Shown: one piece after another, positions 49,803 through 58,591 of the stretch
Position numbering within the stretch: the stretch's first letter is position 1
How the letters are laid out: every line of letters starts with the position of its first letter
Assembly: GCF_016907955.1 (NCBI RefSeq)
Contig: NZ_JAFBCX010000019.1
Span: forward strand, 62,001-126,000
Reading direction: 5' to 3'
From: Lentzea nigeriaca
Lineage (GTDB): Bacteria; Actinomycetota; Actinomycetes; Mycobacteriales; Pseudonocardiaceae
Length of the DNA stretch: 64,000 nucleotides
Translations under genes and position numbers: made by a program
The notes under the pieces: generated by a model
Seen by the model: only the letters and a program-made list of their open reading frames with translations
What the model was told of the DNA's origin: nothing
Database searches by the model: none

Positions 49803-52370
49803 CTATTCGAAGACGTTGAAGTCCCTGGTGGTCCAGGCGATCAGCAGGTCGGCCACTGCCTCGGACATGCCTTCCGGTGGCGTCCAGGGTCGGTTGCCCC
49901 GGCTGTCGGCGAAGTCCTGCAGATGCGGCGGGGGCTTGAAGGGAAGCGGGCGTTCGAAGTCGACGTACGCTTCGAGGTAGGGCACGCACAGCAGGAACTC
50001 CAGGTCAGGACACAGCTCCTCGCGTGGTGTCAGCTTGATCGAGCCCACCGGCCGGCGGTGGTCGAACCAGCTCTCGTAGGAGATCCACGGCCGCTTCGAA
50101 CCGGCGATCTGCGTGGCCAGGCGGCGGGCCGCGTCCCGGTCGATGGCCAGGGTTCTGTCCGACGACAACAGAACCTGCGCCGGCGACAACGCGACCACGC
50201 CGAGGAAGACGTAGTCCTCGAACAGCGCCCGAGGACCCAACTCCACCACCAGCGTGGTGAGTTCGGTGAGACCGTCCACAGTGGGCAGCCACGGCCTCGG
50301 CAGGGGGCGCAGATCCTTTTCCCAGTAGACGTCGCGCAGAGCCGACTCCAGCTCGGTGTCGAGGGGGACGACTCCGAGCAGGCCCCGGAGGAGACCGGAG
50401 ATGTTGGGGTTCTGCTCGTCGTAGAGCCGCGCGACGTCCTCGGCCAACGCGCGGTGGATCGTGGCGCTGTTCGCGGGCAGTTTCTCCAGCAGGCAGAAGA
50501 ACAGCGGATCGTCCACCTCGTGGCGGTGGAAGATCCGTTCGTCGAGGGGGATCGCCACGGCTCGGCGGAGAGCGAGCATCGTGATGCCTCGGACGATTTC
50601 CGGGCGCGGTGTCAGGTGGCTGAGGCACCGAGCGGCGAACTTCAGTTCGTTGTCCCGGATCGCCAGCGCGAGAACCTCGTCGGCGCCGTCGTCCACGTTG
50701 CGGTCGTGCAGTTGCAGGGCGACGCGGGAGACGACGTCCCAGGCGCCTTCCGAGACGTGCGAACGCAGGGCGGTCCACAGCGCGGCCGAGGTGGTGTGTT
50801 TGCGGACCAGGTGTTCGGCGGCGAAGTACTCCATGAAGGTCCGGTGGGTGAAGCCGAACAACGGCTCGCTCGCGGTGGCGCCCACGTCGGTGAGGATCCA
50901 GGCGCGGCCCGTGCAGAACTCGGTGAAGCGTTCCGCGGCGCCCTCGGCCTCGTCGGGATCGAAGGACTTGGTCACCAGGTAGTTGGTGAGCAGCCGCACG
51001 ATCCGGCTGCGCGGCAGGGCGGCGCCGGGTTCCGGGCCGTCGAACAGGTACCAGGCCAGGTGTTGGACGGCGGCGCGCAGGCGGCCCTGGAACTGCACGG
51101 GCAGGGCTATGCCGCGCATGGAGTCCCAGCGGTCGAAGAGCATGACGGCGCAGCGCTCGTAGACCTGGGCGAGGTTGCGGGGCAGGTAGTGCTCGCTGGA
51201 GTACATGGCGCACAACAGGGCCAGCAGCAACGGGTTGCGGCGCAGTTCCTCGATCTCGGAGCTCTCGCTGAGGAACGCGTCGGCGAGCAGGGCGCGTTGG
51301 TGGGCGGGGGTGGCGGCGTCCAGGGCGAACCAGCGGGCCGCGTAGTCGGCCACCTGGCCGGAGTCGAAGTCGTCGACCGTGCCGACGGTGAAGAGGGACT
51401 CGCTCAGCGGTGCTTCCGGGTAGCCGACCTTGCGGGCCGTCACGACGATCGGGGTCAGCGGGTACTGGTGGGCGAAGCCCTCGACCAGGCGGACGACGCG
51501 GCGGCGCAGTTCGGGCTGCACCAGTTCGTCGAGGCCGTCGAGCACGACCACGGCGCGGCCGTTGCGCAGCAGGTATTCCACGGCGTCGCGTGGGGGAGGG
51601 AGGTTGTACGGGTCGTTGCAGATGTGTTCGAAGTACTTCAGCAGTTCGCGGCCGCCGGTGCGGAACGAGGCGGTGAAGTCGCGCAGCACCAACAGGAACG
51701 GGACGCGCTCCTCGGCGTCGAGGGCGATGTCGTGCGTCAGTTTTCCTGCCAGCGTGGACTTTCCGGCACCGGGGTCGCCGAGCAGCACGGTGCGGCGGCC
51801 TGGTGCGGTCAGTGAGGAGACGGCGATGTCGGGCGACAGCGTCGGCCGCACGTACAGCTCGTCGTACGGCACGGAGCGGCTGACCCCGATGTGGGGTAAT
51901 CGCATCTCGCCGTGCATCGCGGCGATGCGACCGCGCAGCTGGGCGGCGTAGGAGTGGAAGTCCGCCAACGACGGTGCGCGGCGCAGCACGAGAGTGTTGT
52001 TCTTGACGGCGCCGGCCAGATGCGCGACGCCGACCGCCGTCGGGGTGTCGAGATCGCCTGTCCGCAACGGTTCCGGCGACGCCAATGCCTCCAGCACCGC
52101 CTTCGGATCAGCCGACGCACCGGACAGGCGCAGGCCCTGCACGATCTGCTCGCGCAGGTCGGCGGCCAAGCCGGCGTCGAGCGAGCCCCGCATCGCGCGC
52201 CACAGCACGACCTGGCGGGCGACCTCGGCGAAGTCCGGGGATTCGAGGTAGGACAGCAACACCGGGTCGACGTCCGGCGGCGGGGGAGGGATCAGCTGGG
52301 AGAGCCTGGGGGCGAGCTGGTTGCTGACGGACACGACGATGCGGCCGACCGCCGCGTCCAGGCTCGCCAC
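49803..52370 (-). CDS. NACHT-domain NTPase A
   Basis: 855 residues from GTG 52370 with GGAGG upstream. Same plan as NACHT B: helical N-terminus, linker RLPHIGVSRSVPYDELYVRP, Walker A GDPGAGKS (198-205), Walker B VVVLDGLDEL (274-283), then NPLLLALLCAMYSSEHY and FGFTHRTFMEYFAAEHLVRK. The first ~620 residues align closely with NACHT B, while the C-terminal ~230 diverge, as expected if that end recognises different triggers. It follows the HelR-like gene by 19 bases, so the three genes appear to form one transcript. Confidence 0.9.
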   Translation of the reverse strand: MASLDAAVGRIVVSVSNQLAPRLSQLIPPPPPDVDPVLLSYLESPDFAEVARQVVLWRAMRGSLDAGLAADLREQIVQGLRLSGASADPKAVLEALASPEPLRTGDLDTPTAVGVAHLAGAVKNNTLVLRRAPSLADFHSYAAQLRGRIAAMHGEMRLPHIGVSRSVPYDELYVRPTLSPDIAVSSLTAPGRRTVLLGDPGAGKSTLAGKLTHDIALDAEERVPFLLVLRDFTASFRTGGRELLKYFEHICNDPYNLPPPRDAVEYLLRNGRAVVVLDGLDELVQPELRRRVVRLVEGFAHQYPLTPIVVTARKVGYPEAPLSESLFTVGTVDDFDSGQVADYAARWFALDAATPAHQRALLADAFLSESSEIEELRRNPLLLALLCAMYSSEHYLPRNLAQVYERCAVMLFDRWDSMRGIALPVQFQGRLRAAVQHLAWYLFDGPEPGAALPRSRIVRLLTNYLVTKSFDPDEAEGAAERFTEFCTGRAWILTDVGATASEPLFGFTHRTFMEYFAAEHLVRKHTTSAALWTALRSHVSEGAWDVVSRVALQLHDRNVDDGADEVLALAIRDNELKFAARCLSHLTPRPEIVRGITMLALRRAVAIPLDERIFHRHEVDDPLFFCLLEKLPANSATIHRALAEDVARLYDEQNPNISGLLRGLLGVVPLDTELESALRDVYWEKDLRPLPRPWLPTVDGLTELTTLVVELGPRALFEDYVFLGVVALSPAQVLLSSDRTLAIDRDAARRLATQIAGSKRPWISYESWFDHRRPVGSIKLTPREELCPDLEFLLCVPYLEAYVDFERPLPFKPPPHLQDFADSRGNRPWTPPEGMSEAVADLLIAWTTRDFNVFE

Positions 52371-52389
52371 CCCAGGCCTCCACCGTTCG

Positions 52390-54657
52390 TTACGAAACGT
52401 CCTTCAGCCGGGATAGCACATCGGGCAGCGTTCCGGTGTGCACGACGCCGAGTCGTTGCGTGGCACGGGTGAGCGCGACGTACAGATCGGACGCTCCGCG
52501 CGGCGACTCCTCCAGGATTCCGACCGGGTCGACGACGACGACCGAGTCGAACTCCAGGCCCTTCGCGTCGGTCACGCCGAGCACCACGACCTGGGCCTCT
52601 TCCAGGTCGTTGCCCATCGACGACCCCGGCACCTCCGCCACCACGGCGGACCCCACCGGCTCCAGCAAGGCGGCGGGCACGATCACCGCGATCTTGCCGT
52701 CACCCACTGCGGCGACCTCGCCGGCGATCAGCGCGGGCAGTTCCGAGGGGAACGACGGCACGGCGCAAACCCACGGCGGCACACCGGTTTCCCGCACGGA
52801 CGTCGGCGGCACCAGGGAGGAGTCCACCGACGCCAGGACGTCGGCCGCAACCTCCATGATCTCGGCCGGGGTGCGGTAGTTGACGGTGAGCTCGGTGAGG
52901 CGCCAGCGGTTCTGCACGTACGGCGACAGCACGGTGTCCCACGAGGTCGCGCCACCGATGTCACCGGTCTGCGCGATGTCACCGACGACCGTCATGGACT
53001 TGCTGGGGCAGCGGCGCATCAACGTGCGCCACGCCATCGCCGACAGCTCCTGCGCCTCGTCGACGATGATGTGCCCGAACGTCCACGTGCGGTCGGCGGC
53101 GGCACGTTCCGCCGCGGTCTCGTAGCGGTCGACGCCGTGGCGTTCGGCCAGGCGGTAGGCGTCCATCAGGTCCGTGGCCATCAGGATCTCGGGGTCCGCG
53201 TCGTCCTCGAGGTCGAGGATGTCGAGGACTCCCTGGGCGTACTCGATGGCCTGGCGGCGCTGGCGTTCGGCGCGGGCCTTGGCCTCGGTGTCGTCCTCGC
53301 CCAGCAGTTCCGCGGCCTCGTCCAGCAACGGCACGTCCGCCGGCGTCCAGTCGTCCGTCGTCCGCTGCAGCAGGTCGCGTTCCTCGCGGGTGAACTTCGA
53401 CATCGCGCGGTTGCGGCGCTTCGGGTTCGCGTAGAGCTCCGAGAGCAACGAGAACGGCGTCAGCACCGGCCACAGCGACGAGATCGCGGCCTGCACCTCG
53501 TCGGACTCGCGGATCTCGCGGCGGATGTCGTCCATGTCCGCCTTGTCCAGCAGGTGGCCGCCGAGGCGGGAGGCCACCATCGAGGCCAGCGTCGAGATGA
53601 TCTCGCGGGCGAACGTGCGGCGGGCCTCGTTGTGCGGGCGGCGGGTCCGGCGCGCCCTGCCCCGCGCGTCGGAGATCGCGCGGCGGTCGAGGCGCAGCAC
53701 GTCGTTGTCGAAGCGGATGTCGACGAACGCGGGCGCCTCCTGCCGGTCCCGCACGGCCGCGGCGATCACGTCGGCCATCTGGATGCGGCCCTTGACGGCC
53801 GCCACCTCCGGCGACTCCTTGCCGGTGGCCGTCAGGCCGGGGTACAGCTCGCCGACCGTGGACAGCAGGACGCCCGTCTCACCCAGTGACGGCAGGACCT
53901 GGCTGATGTAGCGCAGGAACGTGGTGTTCGGGCCGACGACCAGCACACCGCGTTTCGCCAGCTGCCGGCGGTGGGTGTACAGCAGGTACGCGGCGCGGTG
54001 CAGCGCCACCGCGGTCTTGCCGGTGCCGGGTCCGCCCTGCACGACGACGACGCCGTTCAGCTCGGACCGGATGATGATGTCCTGCTCGGCCTGGATCGTC
54101 GCGACGATGTCGCTCATCTGGCCGGTGCGCGACTCGTTCAGCGCGGCCAGCAGCGTCGCCTCGCCGGTCAGGCCCTCGTTGCGGGACGGCTCGACCGAGT
54201 TGATGTCGAGGATCTCGTCGTCGAGGCCGATGACCTTGCGCGAACGGGTGCGCAGGTGGCGGCGCCGCCGGACGCCGTCGGGAGAGGCCGCGGTCGCGAG
54301 GTAGAACGGCCTGGCGGCGGGCGCCCGCCAGTCCATCAGCAGCGGCTCGTATTCCTTGTCCTCGTCGAAGAGACCGATTCGTCCGATGTAGAACCGGTCA
54401 CCGTTGTGGAAATCGAGCCGGCCGAACGCGAGTCCGTTCTCCACCGCGCTGTACTGAGCCAATTGATCTGTGTACATCGCGACCGAGGTGTCGCGCTCGG
54501 ACCGCATCTGGTGCGTCCCGCCAGTTTGTCGCAACGATTGTGCGAGTCGTTTCGACGTCTGTTCGCGGAGGTCGTCGAGCCGGCCGTACAACATGGCCAC
54601 GTATTCCTGCTCCGGCTCCATTTCGGCGAGCCGGAGGTCATCGGAGGGGCTTGACAA
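52390..54657 (-). CDS. HelR/HelD-like RNA polymerase-recycling helicase
   Basis: 755 residues from TTG 54657; ATG 54621 (MEPEQEYVAMLYGRLDDLRE) may be the true start. An N-terminal helical arm (13-60) precedes superfamily 1 motor domains: Walker A QGGPGTGKTAVALHRAAYLL (208-215), motif II IIVDEAQELSAMAW, motif III VVGDIAQTGD, motif VI YVALTRATQRLGV. This is the HelD class that removes stalled RNA polymerase and, in HelR of actinomycetes, confers rifamycin tolerance. Most close relatives are stand-alone; here two NACHT genes follow. Confidence 0.92.
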   Translation of the reverse strand: MSSPSDDLRLAEMEPEQEYVAMLYGRLDDLREQTSKRLAQSLRQTGGTHQMRSERDTSVAMYTDQLAQYSAVENGLAFGRLDFHNGDRFYIGRIGLFDEDKEYEPLLMDWRAPAARPFYLATAASPDGVRRRRHLRTRSRKVIGLDDEILDINSVEPSRNEGLTGEATLLAALNESRTGQMSDIVATIQAEQDIIIRSELNGVVVVQGGPGTGKTAVALHRAAYLLYTHRRQLAKRGVLVVGPNTTFLRYISQVLPSLGETGVLLSTVGELYPGLTATGKESPEVAAVKGRIQMADVIAAAVRDRQEAPAFVDIRFDNDVLRLDRRAISDARGRARRTRRPHNEARRTFAREIISTLASMVASRLGGHLLDKADMDDIRREIRESDEVQAAISSLWPVLTPFSLLSELYANPKRRNRAMSKFTREERDLLQRTTDDWTPADVPLLDEAAELLGEDDTEAKARAERQRRQAIEYAQGVLDILDLEDDADPEILMATDLMDAYRLAERHGVDRYETAAERAAADRTWTFGHIIVDEAQELSAMAWRTLMRRCPSKSMTVVGDIAQTGDIGGATSWDTVLSPYVQNRWRLTELTVNYRTPAEIMEVAADVLASVDSSLVPPTSVRETGVPPWVCAVPSFPSELPALIAGEVAAVGDGKIAVIVPAALLEPVGSAVVAEVPGSSMGNDLEEAQVVVLGVTDAKGLEFDSVVVVDPVGILEESPRGASDLYVALTRATQRLGVVHTGTLPDVLSRLKDVS

Positions 54658-54665
54658 CTTGCCTC
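54646..54665 (-). promoter_or_regulatory. Possible rifamycin-associated element at the HelR start
   Basis: GGGGCTTGACAACTTGCCTC overlaps the TTG start. HelR genes are reported to be preceded by a rifamycin-associated element, a GC-rich inverted repeat with a GGGGCTTG half. The left half fits; the right half (ACTTGCC) is not a clean complement, so the match is tentative. Confidence 0.3.
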
Positions 54666-54731
54666 TTTTCTCGATACCCTGCGACCTCAGGGTTCAATCC
54701 TGTGTCACTCGGTAGTACATAAAACACAGTC

Positions 54732-54760
54732 CTGCCCGCACCCCGGTCGTGCGAGCGCAG
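54732..54760 (-). terminator. Terminator after the MarR gene
   Basis: CTGC-C-CGCAC (54732-54741) pairs with GTGCG-A-GC-GCAG (54749-54760), and on the minus strand the stem is followed by a TTTTA run near 54720. It lies just after the MarR stop (54766) and before the HelR gene. Confidence 0.6.
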
Positions 54761-54765
54761 ACTGT

Positions 54766-55194
54766 CTAATCTACACGTAAATCTGCGTGGTGCAGGTATG
54801 CCTTCCGCAGCAGTGTGGTCAACTTGTCCCGTTCGTCCGATGTCAACGGCGCCAGCAGCTCCTCCTCGTGCGCCCGCGCCTTCTCCAGCCGCTCGCGCAA
54901 CGCCCGTCTGCCCGTCTCGGTGATCGACACGGCGAACCGCCGCCGGTCCTGGTCGTCCCGTCTGCGCAGGGCGAACCCGCGTCGTTCGAGGTCGTCGAGC
55001 ACCGCCACCAGGTCGCTCGCGACCATCCGCACCGTGTCGCTGATCCGCTTCTGCGCCACCGCTTCCTGCTCGGCCAGGAACGCCAGCACCGTGACGTGCG
55101 GCCCCCGCAGGTCGCCGCGCGCGAGCCTGCGGGCCTCCCTGACCAGCCCGAGCATCAGGTAGCTGGGCAGATGCAGGAGCTGATCAATGCTCAT
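54766..55194 (-). CDS. MarR-family regulator
   Basis: 142 residues from ATG 55194 with GAGG upstream. Winged helix: AVAQKRISDTVRMVASDLVA, wing RRGFALRRRDDQDRRRFAVS (DxDRR pattern), C-terminal LRERLEKARAHEEELLAPLT. It dimerises through N- and C-terminal helices. It lies immediately upstream of and in the same direction as HelR-NACHT-NACHT, separated by a terminator, and could regulate them, but no operator is evident. Confidence 0.93.
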   Translation of the reverse strand: MSIDQLLHLPSYLMLGLVREARRLARGDLRGPHVTVLAFLAEQEAVAQKRISDTVRMVASDLVAVLDDLERRGFALRRRDDQDRRRFAVSITETGRRALRERLEKARAHEEELLAPLTSDERDKLTTLLRKAYLHHADLRVD

Positions 55195-55329
55195 GTCCTC
55201 AGCATAGGAAAGATCTGTCCCCCGATAGTGGATTGCGCTGCGTGATCAACCCTGTCGGGGAGGGTCCGTGCGGGTGAGCGTTGGGGTGACGTTTCTCCAC
55301 AAACCACCTGGAAGCGGCAAGGTGGGCGT

Positions 55330-55932
55330 ATGACGCGTGCGGAGATCGCCCGGCTCGCCCGTTGCGTGGTGCGCAGGCCCCGCTGGCAGCTCGTCCTCGC
55401 GGTGCCGCTGTCCGCGTGGACGCTCGCCTGGGTGCTCGGCCAGCTCGCCGACACCCCGCTCACTCCGCTCGGCGTACTCGACTGGACCGGTATTCCCCTC
55501 GACGCGGCATCCTCCTGGGCGCAGGAGCGCAGACACGTGCTCGTGTGGCTCGCCACGCTCGGTGGGCTGAGCTGGGCGGCCACCACCGAACAGGGGCAGC
55601 TGCCCGCTCTCGCCGGGTGGTTCGCCGTGCTGGTCGCGGGAGAAGCAGCCGGATACGAGCACGCGGTCCAACGGGCGATGCTCAGCATGGTGGTGTTCCT
55701 GGCCGTCCTCGCGGTCGTGTCGCTGACCGGGCGCCGCGCGTTCGTCGTCGACCGCGTCGCCGTGATGCCCAAGGACGTGATGCGAGCCGGCATCACAGCC
55801 GCCCTGCTGACCGCCGTCGTGCCGCTCATCGCGCCTGGTCTGGCCCTGACGCGTCTCGTTAGGCCCTACGTGACGAAACCCCCGAGGCCCCTGCGGCGGG
55901 TTGACGCGCCGCTGCTGAGGGAAACCGGGTGA
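55330..55932 (+). CDS. Hypothetical polytopic membrane protein
   Basis: 200 residues from ATG 55330. About four to five membrane segments: WQLVLAVPLSAWTLAWVLGQ, HVLVWLATLGGLSWAA, AMLSMVVFLAVLAVVSLTG and AALLTAVVPLIAPGLALT. A basic N-terminus and a C-terminal RPLRRVDAPLLRETG tail suggest the tail is cytoplasmic. No family recognised. It is followed one base later by another membrane-protein gene, so the two are probably co-expressed. Confidence 0.75.
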   Translation: MTRAEIARLARCVVRRPRWQLVLAVPLSAWTLAWVLGQLADTPLTPLGVLDWTGIPLDAASSWAQERRHVLVWLATLGGLSWAATTEQGQLPALAGWFAVLVAGEAAGYEHAVQRAMLSMVVFLAVLAVVSLTGRRAFVVDRVAVMPKDVMRAGITAALLTAVVPLIAPGLALTRLVRPYVTKPPRPLRRVDAPLLRETG

Positions 55933-55933
55933 G

Positions 55934-56152
55934 GTGAGCGACTACCTGCCACCCCCGGCACCTCCGCGCAGTGCTCTGACGCTGCGGTTGTGGCTCGCGG
56001 GGTTCGGCCTGGTCTTCAACTCGGTCGCGGGATGGCTGGCACTGAGAGCTGACCTCGTCTGGCTCGCAATCCTGCTTTTACTACTCGCCGTTGTCTGCGT
56101 TGTCGACTTCGGCTGGGTACTTCATCGCAAACGCAGGGGAGATCCGGGCTGA
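55934..56152 (+). CDS. Small membrane protein (DUF6343-like)
   Basis: 72 residues from GTG 55934, one base after the preceding stop. The N-terminal Pro-rich lead (PPPAPPRSAL) is followed by two hydrophobic helices (LRLWLAGFGLVFNSVAGWLA and LVWLAILLLLLAVVCVVDFG), ending in a basic WVLHRKRRGDPG. This resembles the DUF6343 group of actinobacterial small membrane proteins. Function unknown. Confidence 0.7.
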   Translation: MSDYLPPPAPPRSALTLRLWLAGFGLVFNSVAGWLALRADLVWLAILLLLLAVVCVVDFGWVLHRKRRGDPG

Positions 56153-56190
56153 AACCTGTCGGGAACCTGTGCTTGGGCTTAACGGGTCGT

Positions 56191-56871
56191 ATGGATAAAG
56201 ATGTCCGCGTGCATGAAGACCCGGCCAGGGACAGGTTAGCCAGGGTGATGCGTCGGCAGCCGGTGCAACAGCGTGGCGCGGCCACTGTCTCCGCCATCCT
56301 GGACGCTTGTGCGAGCCTGCTGAACGAATACGACTATGACGACATAACCACGGCGCGCATCGTCGATGTGGCCGGAGTGCCCATTGGTTCCTTCTATCAG
56401 TACTTCCCGGACAAACGTTCCGTTGTCCACGCGCTCGCACTGCGCGGGATGGAGACGTATCTCCGCGAGGTCGAGGGGCTGTTCGCCGCCGACCTGATCG
56501 CGGACACGTGGCGCGAGGCCGTCGCTCAGGTCGTCAGCGTCTACCTGCGGATGCTGTCCGACCTGCCGGGCTTCGGCCGGGTGCGGTTCAGCGACATGCT
56601 GGACAGCCACCGGCTCGACTCCAGCGTCGACCAGTACGAGCTGATGGCCGAACGGCTGGCGCAGCTGTTCGTCAACCGGTTCGGTACGCACGGCGACGTG
56701 CCGGTGATGCTGACCTTCCGGATCGCCGTGCAGACCGCGGACGCGTTGTTCAAGCTCGCCGAACGTGTCGACGCCGACGATCGCGCGTATGTGGTCGGCA
56801 CGGCGAACGAGCTGCTCACCGGCATGCTGGGGCCGATCTTCGACCAGCAGCCCGCACCTCAGAGCCCGTAG
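56191..56871 (+). CDS. TetR-family regulator
   Basis: 226 residues from ATG 56191 (MDKDVRVHEDPARDRLARVM). The helix-turn-helix is at about residues 35-80: AILDACASLLNEYDYDDITT, then VPIGSFYQYFPDKRSVVHAL. The ligand-binding half follows. Its stop overlaps the convergent flavoprotein gene by 13 bases. No operator was found upstream; the target is unknown. Confidence 0.92.
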   Translation: MDKDVRVHEDPARDRLARVMRRQPVQQRGAATVSAILDACASLLNEYDYDDITTARIVDVAGVPIGSFYQYFPDKRSVVHALALRGMETYLREVEGLFAADLIADTWREAVAQVVSVYLRMLSDLPGFGRVRFSDMLDSHRLDSSVDQYELMAERLAQLFVNRFGTHGDVPVMLTFRIAVQTADALFKLAERVDADDRAYVVGTANELLTGMLGPIFDQQPAPQSP

Positions 56872-58199
56872 GCCTCCAGCAGCCGCAGCCAGACCTCGCT
56901 GATCGTCGGGTACGAGGGCACCGCGTGCCACAACCGGTCCACGGTGACTTCGCCGACGATCGCGACGGTGGCAGAGTGCAGCAGCTCGGCGACGTCCTGG
57001 CCGACGAACGTGACGCCGACCAGCGTCCGCGTGCGCTCGTCCACGACCATGCGCGTCTTGCCGCGGTAGCCGTCGGCGTGCAGCGACGACCCGGCGACCG
57101 CGATGTCGAGATCGACGACCTTGATGTCCCGGCCGGCCTTGCGGGCCTCCTCCGCGGTGTGTCCGACGAACGCCACCTCGGGGTCGGTGAACACCACCTG
57201 CGGCACCGCGACGTGATCCGCCCACGCCTGGCCCGCCGACCACTGCCTGGGCTCGAACCCGCGGGACCGTTCGAGAATCGCCGTTCCGACAGCACGTGCC
57301 TGGTACTTGCCCTGGTGCGTCAGCAACGCACGCCCGGTCACGTCGCCCGCGGCGTACAACCACCGTCCGTCCACATCGGACACAAGGCCGGAGTCGTCGA
57401 TGGTCAGTGGCTTGCCGTCCTTCGTCGCGGGAACCCGTCCGGTGGCGACGAGGATCTCCGAGCCCTTCACGACCCTGCCGTCCTGCAACGTCAGCGCGCC
57501 CGGCGCGATGGCCGACGCGCGGGCGTTGAGCAGCACCTCGACGCCGTCCTCCCGCAAACCCTCGACGACGAGCGGCCCGACGAACTCCTCCATGCGCGGC
57601 AACGGCCGTTCACCGGACACGACCAGCGTCACCTTCGACCCCAGCCGGGCCCACGCCTGCGCCATCTCGACACCGACGACGCCGCCGCCGAGCACCACCA
57701 GTGAGTCGGGCACCTCGCGCGCCGACGTGGCGTCGCGCGACGTCCACACCGGAGTGTCCGCGATGCCTTCCAGTGGCGGCATCTTCGGCACACTGCCGGT
57801 GCACACCACGACGGCCTGACGCGCCCGGTGCACCTCTCCGCCGACGGTGACCTCGCGTTCGCCGGTGACCTCACCGTCGCCGCGGATGACCGTGATGTTC
57901 TCCGACTCGGCCCACTTGACCTGGCCGGAGTCGTCCCAGTTGGACGTGAAGCCGGTGCGGCGCGCGAGCACCTCGGCCGGGTCCAGCGACCCCGCCTTCA
58001 CACCCTGCACGCGCCGGGCGGCCGCGAGCGCGTGACCGGGCCGGAGCAACGCCTTCGAAGGCATGCACGCCCAGTACGAGCACTCGCCGCCGACCAGCTC
58101 CTTCTCGATCATGGCGGTGGACAGGCCTCCCGCGGCCGTCCGCCACGCCACGTTCTCACCAACAGGGCCACCACCGATGACGATGACGTCGAAGTCCAT
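56859..58199 (-). CDS. Pyridine nucleotide-disulfide oxidoreductase (Lpd/MerA-like)
   Basis: 446 residues from ATG 58199. The FAD-binding start FDVIVIGGGPVGENVAWRTA leads into the redox disulfide GGECSYWACMPSKALLRP, with CxxxxC spacing as in class I dihydrolipoamide dehydrogenase and mercuric reductase. NAD(P) loop LVVLGGGVVGVEMAQAWARL and second FAD motif LYAAGDVTGRALLTHQGKYQ follow. The C-terminal interface ends HAVPSYPTISEVWLRLLEAY, where the usual active-site His-Glu pair appears as HAVPSYPTISE. It lacks the N-terminal HMA domain of mercuric reductase. Substrate unknown. Confidence 0.93.
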   Translation of the reverse strand: MDFDVIVIGGGPVGENVAWRTAAGGLSTAMIEKELVGGECSYWACMPSKALLRPGHALAAARRVQGVKAGSLDPAEVLARRTGFTSNWDDSGQVKWAESENITVIRGDGEVTGEREVTVGGEVHRARQAVVVCTGSVPKMPPLEGIADTPVWTSRDATSAREVPDSLVVLGGGVVGVEMAQAWARLGSKVTLVVSGERPLPRMEEFVGPLVVEGLREDGVEVLLNARASAIAPGALTLQDGRVVKGSEILVATGRVPATKDGKPLTIDDSGLVSDVDGRWLYAAGDVTGRALLTHQGKYQARAVGTAILERSRGFEPRQWSAGQAWADHVAVPQVVFTDPEVAFVGHTAEEARKAGRDIKVVDLDIAVAGSSLHADGYRGKTRMVVDERTRTLVGVTFVGQDVAELLHSATVAIVGEVTVDRLWHAVPSYPTISEVWLRLLEAYGL

Positions 58200-58219
58200 G
58201 ACGCCACACTAGGCGTGGA

Positions 58220-58579
58220 TCAGGTGAGCCACACGAGGCAGAACGTGTGTCCGACCGGGTCCGAATAGACGCGGAACGTGTCGTCGTTGTCCTTCTGCAC
58301 CAACCGCGCGCCGAGCGCCAGCGCCTTGGGCTCGGCCTCCTCGATGTCGTCGACCAGCACGTCGAGGTGGAACTGCTGCGAGCCGTGCGGGTCAGGGAAC
58401 GTCGGCGGCTGGTACTCGGGCGCGAGCTGGAACGCGAGGCGGGTGCCGTTCGCGACGATCACCACCCAGGTGTCGTCACCGCCGGCGAGCCGTTCGGCGC
58501 CCAGCAGCTTCTCGTAGAAGGACGCCAGCTCGGAGGGGTTCGGGCAGTCGAGCACGACAGAACGAAGTTGTCCGACCAT
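58220..58579 (-). CDS. VOC/glyoxalase-family protein
   Basis: 119 residues from ATG 58579 (GTG 58588 is also possible). A single glyoxalase/bleomycin-resistance-type fold: LRSVVLDCPNPSELASFYEK, then QFHLDVLVDDIEEAEPKALA and VYSDPVGHTFCLVWLT. The His and Glu metal ligands of the fold appear only partly, so activity is uncertain; actinobacteria carry many such proteins. It follows the flavoprotein gene on the same strand, 20 bases away, and may be co-transcribed with the next gene. Confidence 0.85.
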   Translation of the reverse strand: MVGQLRSVVLDCPNPSELASFYEKLLGAERLAGGDDTWVVIVANGTRLAFQLAPEYQPPTFPDPHGSQQFHLDVLVDDIEEAEPKALALGARLVQKDNDDTFRVYSDPVGHTFCLVWLT

Positions 58580-58591
58580 GCCCTCCACCCT

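Noticed and set aside
48516-51815. A very long open frame on the + strand across both NACHT genes
   Set aside because: It is the antisense shadow of the NACHT coding strand; the minus-strand frames carry Walker motifs and clean family sequence, the plus-strand one is Arg/His/Gln-rich with no motif.
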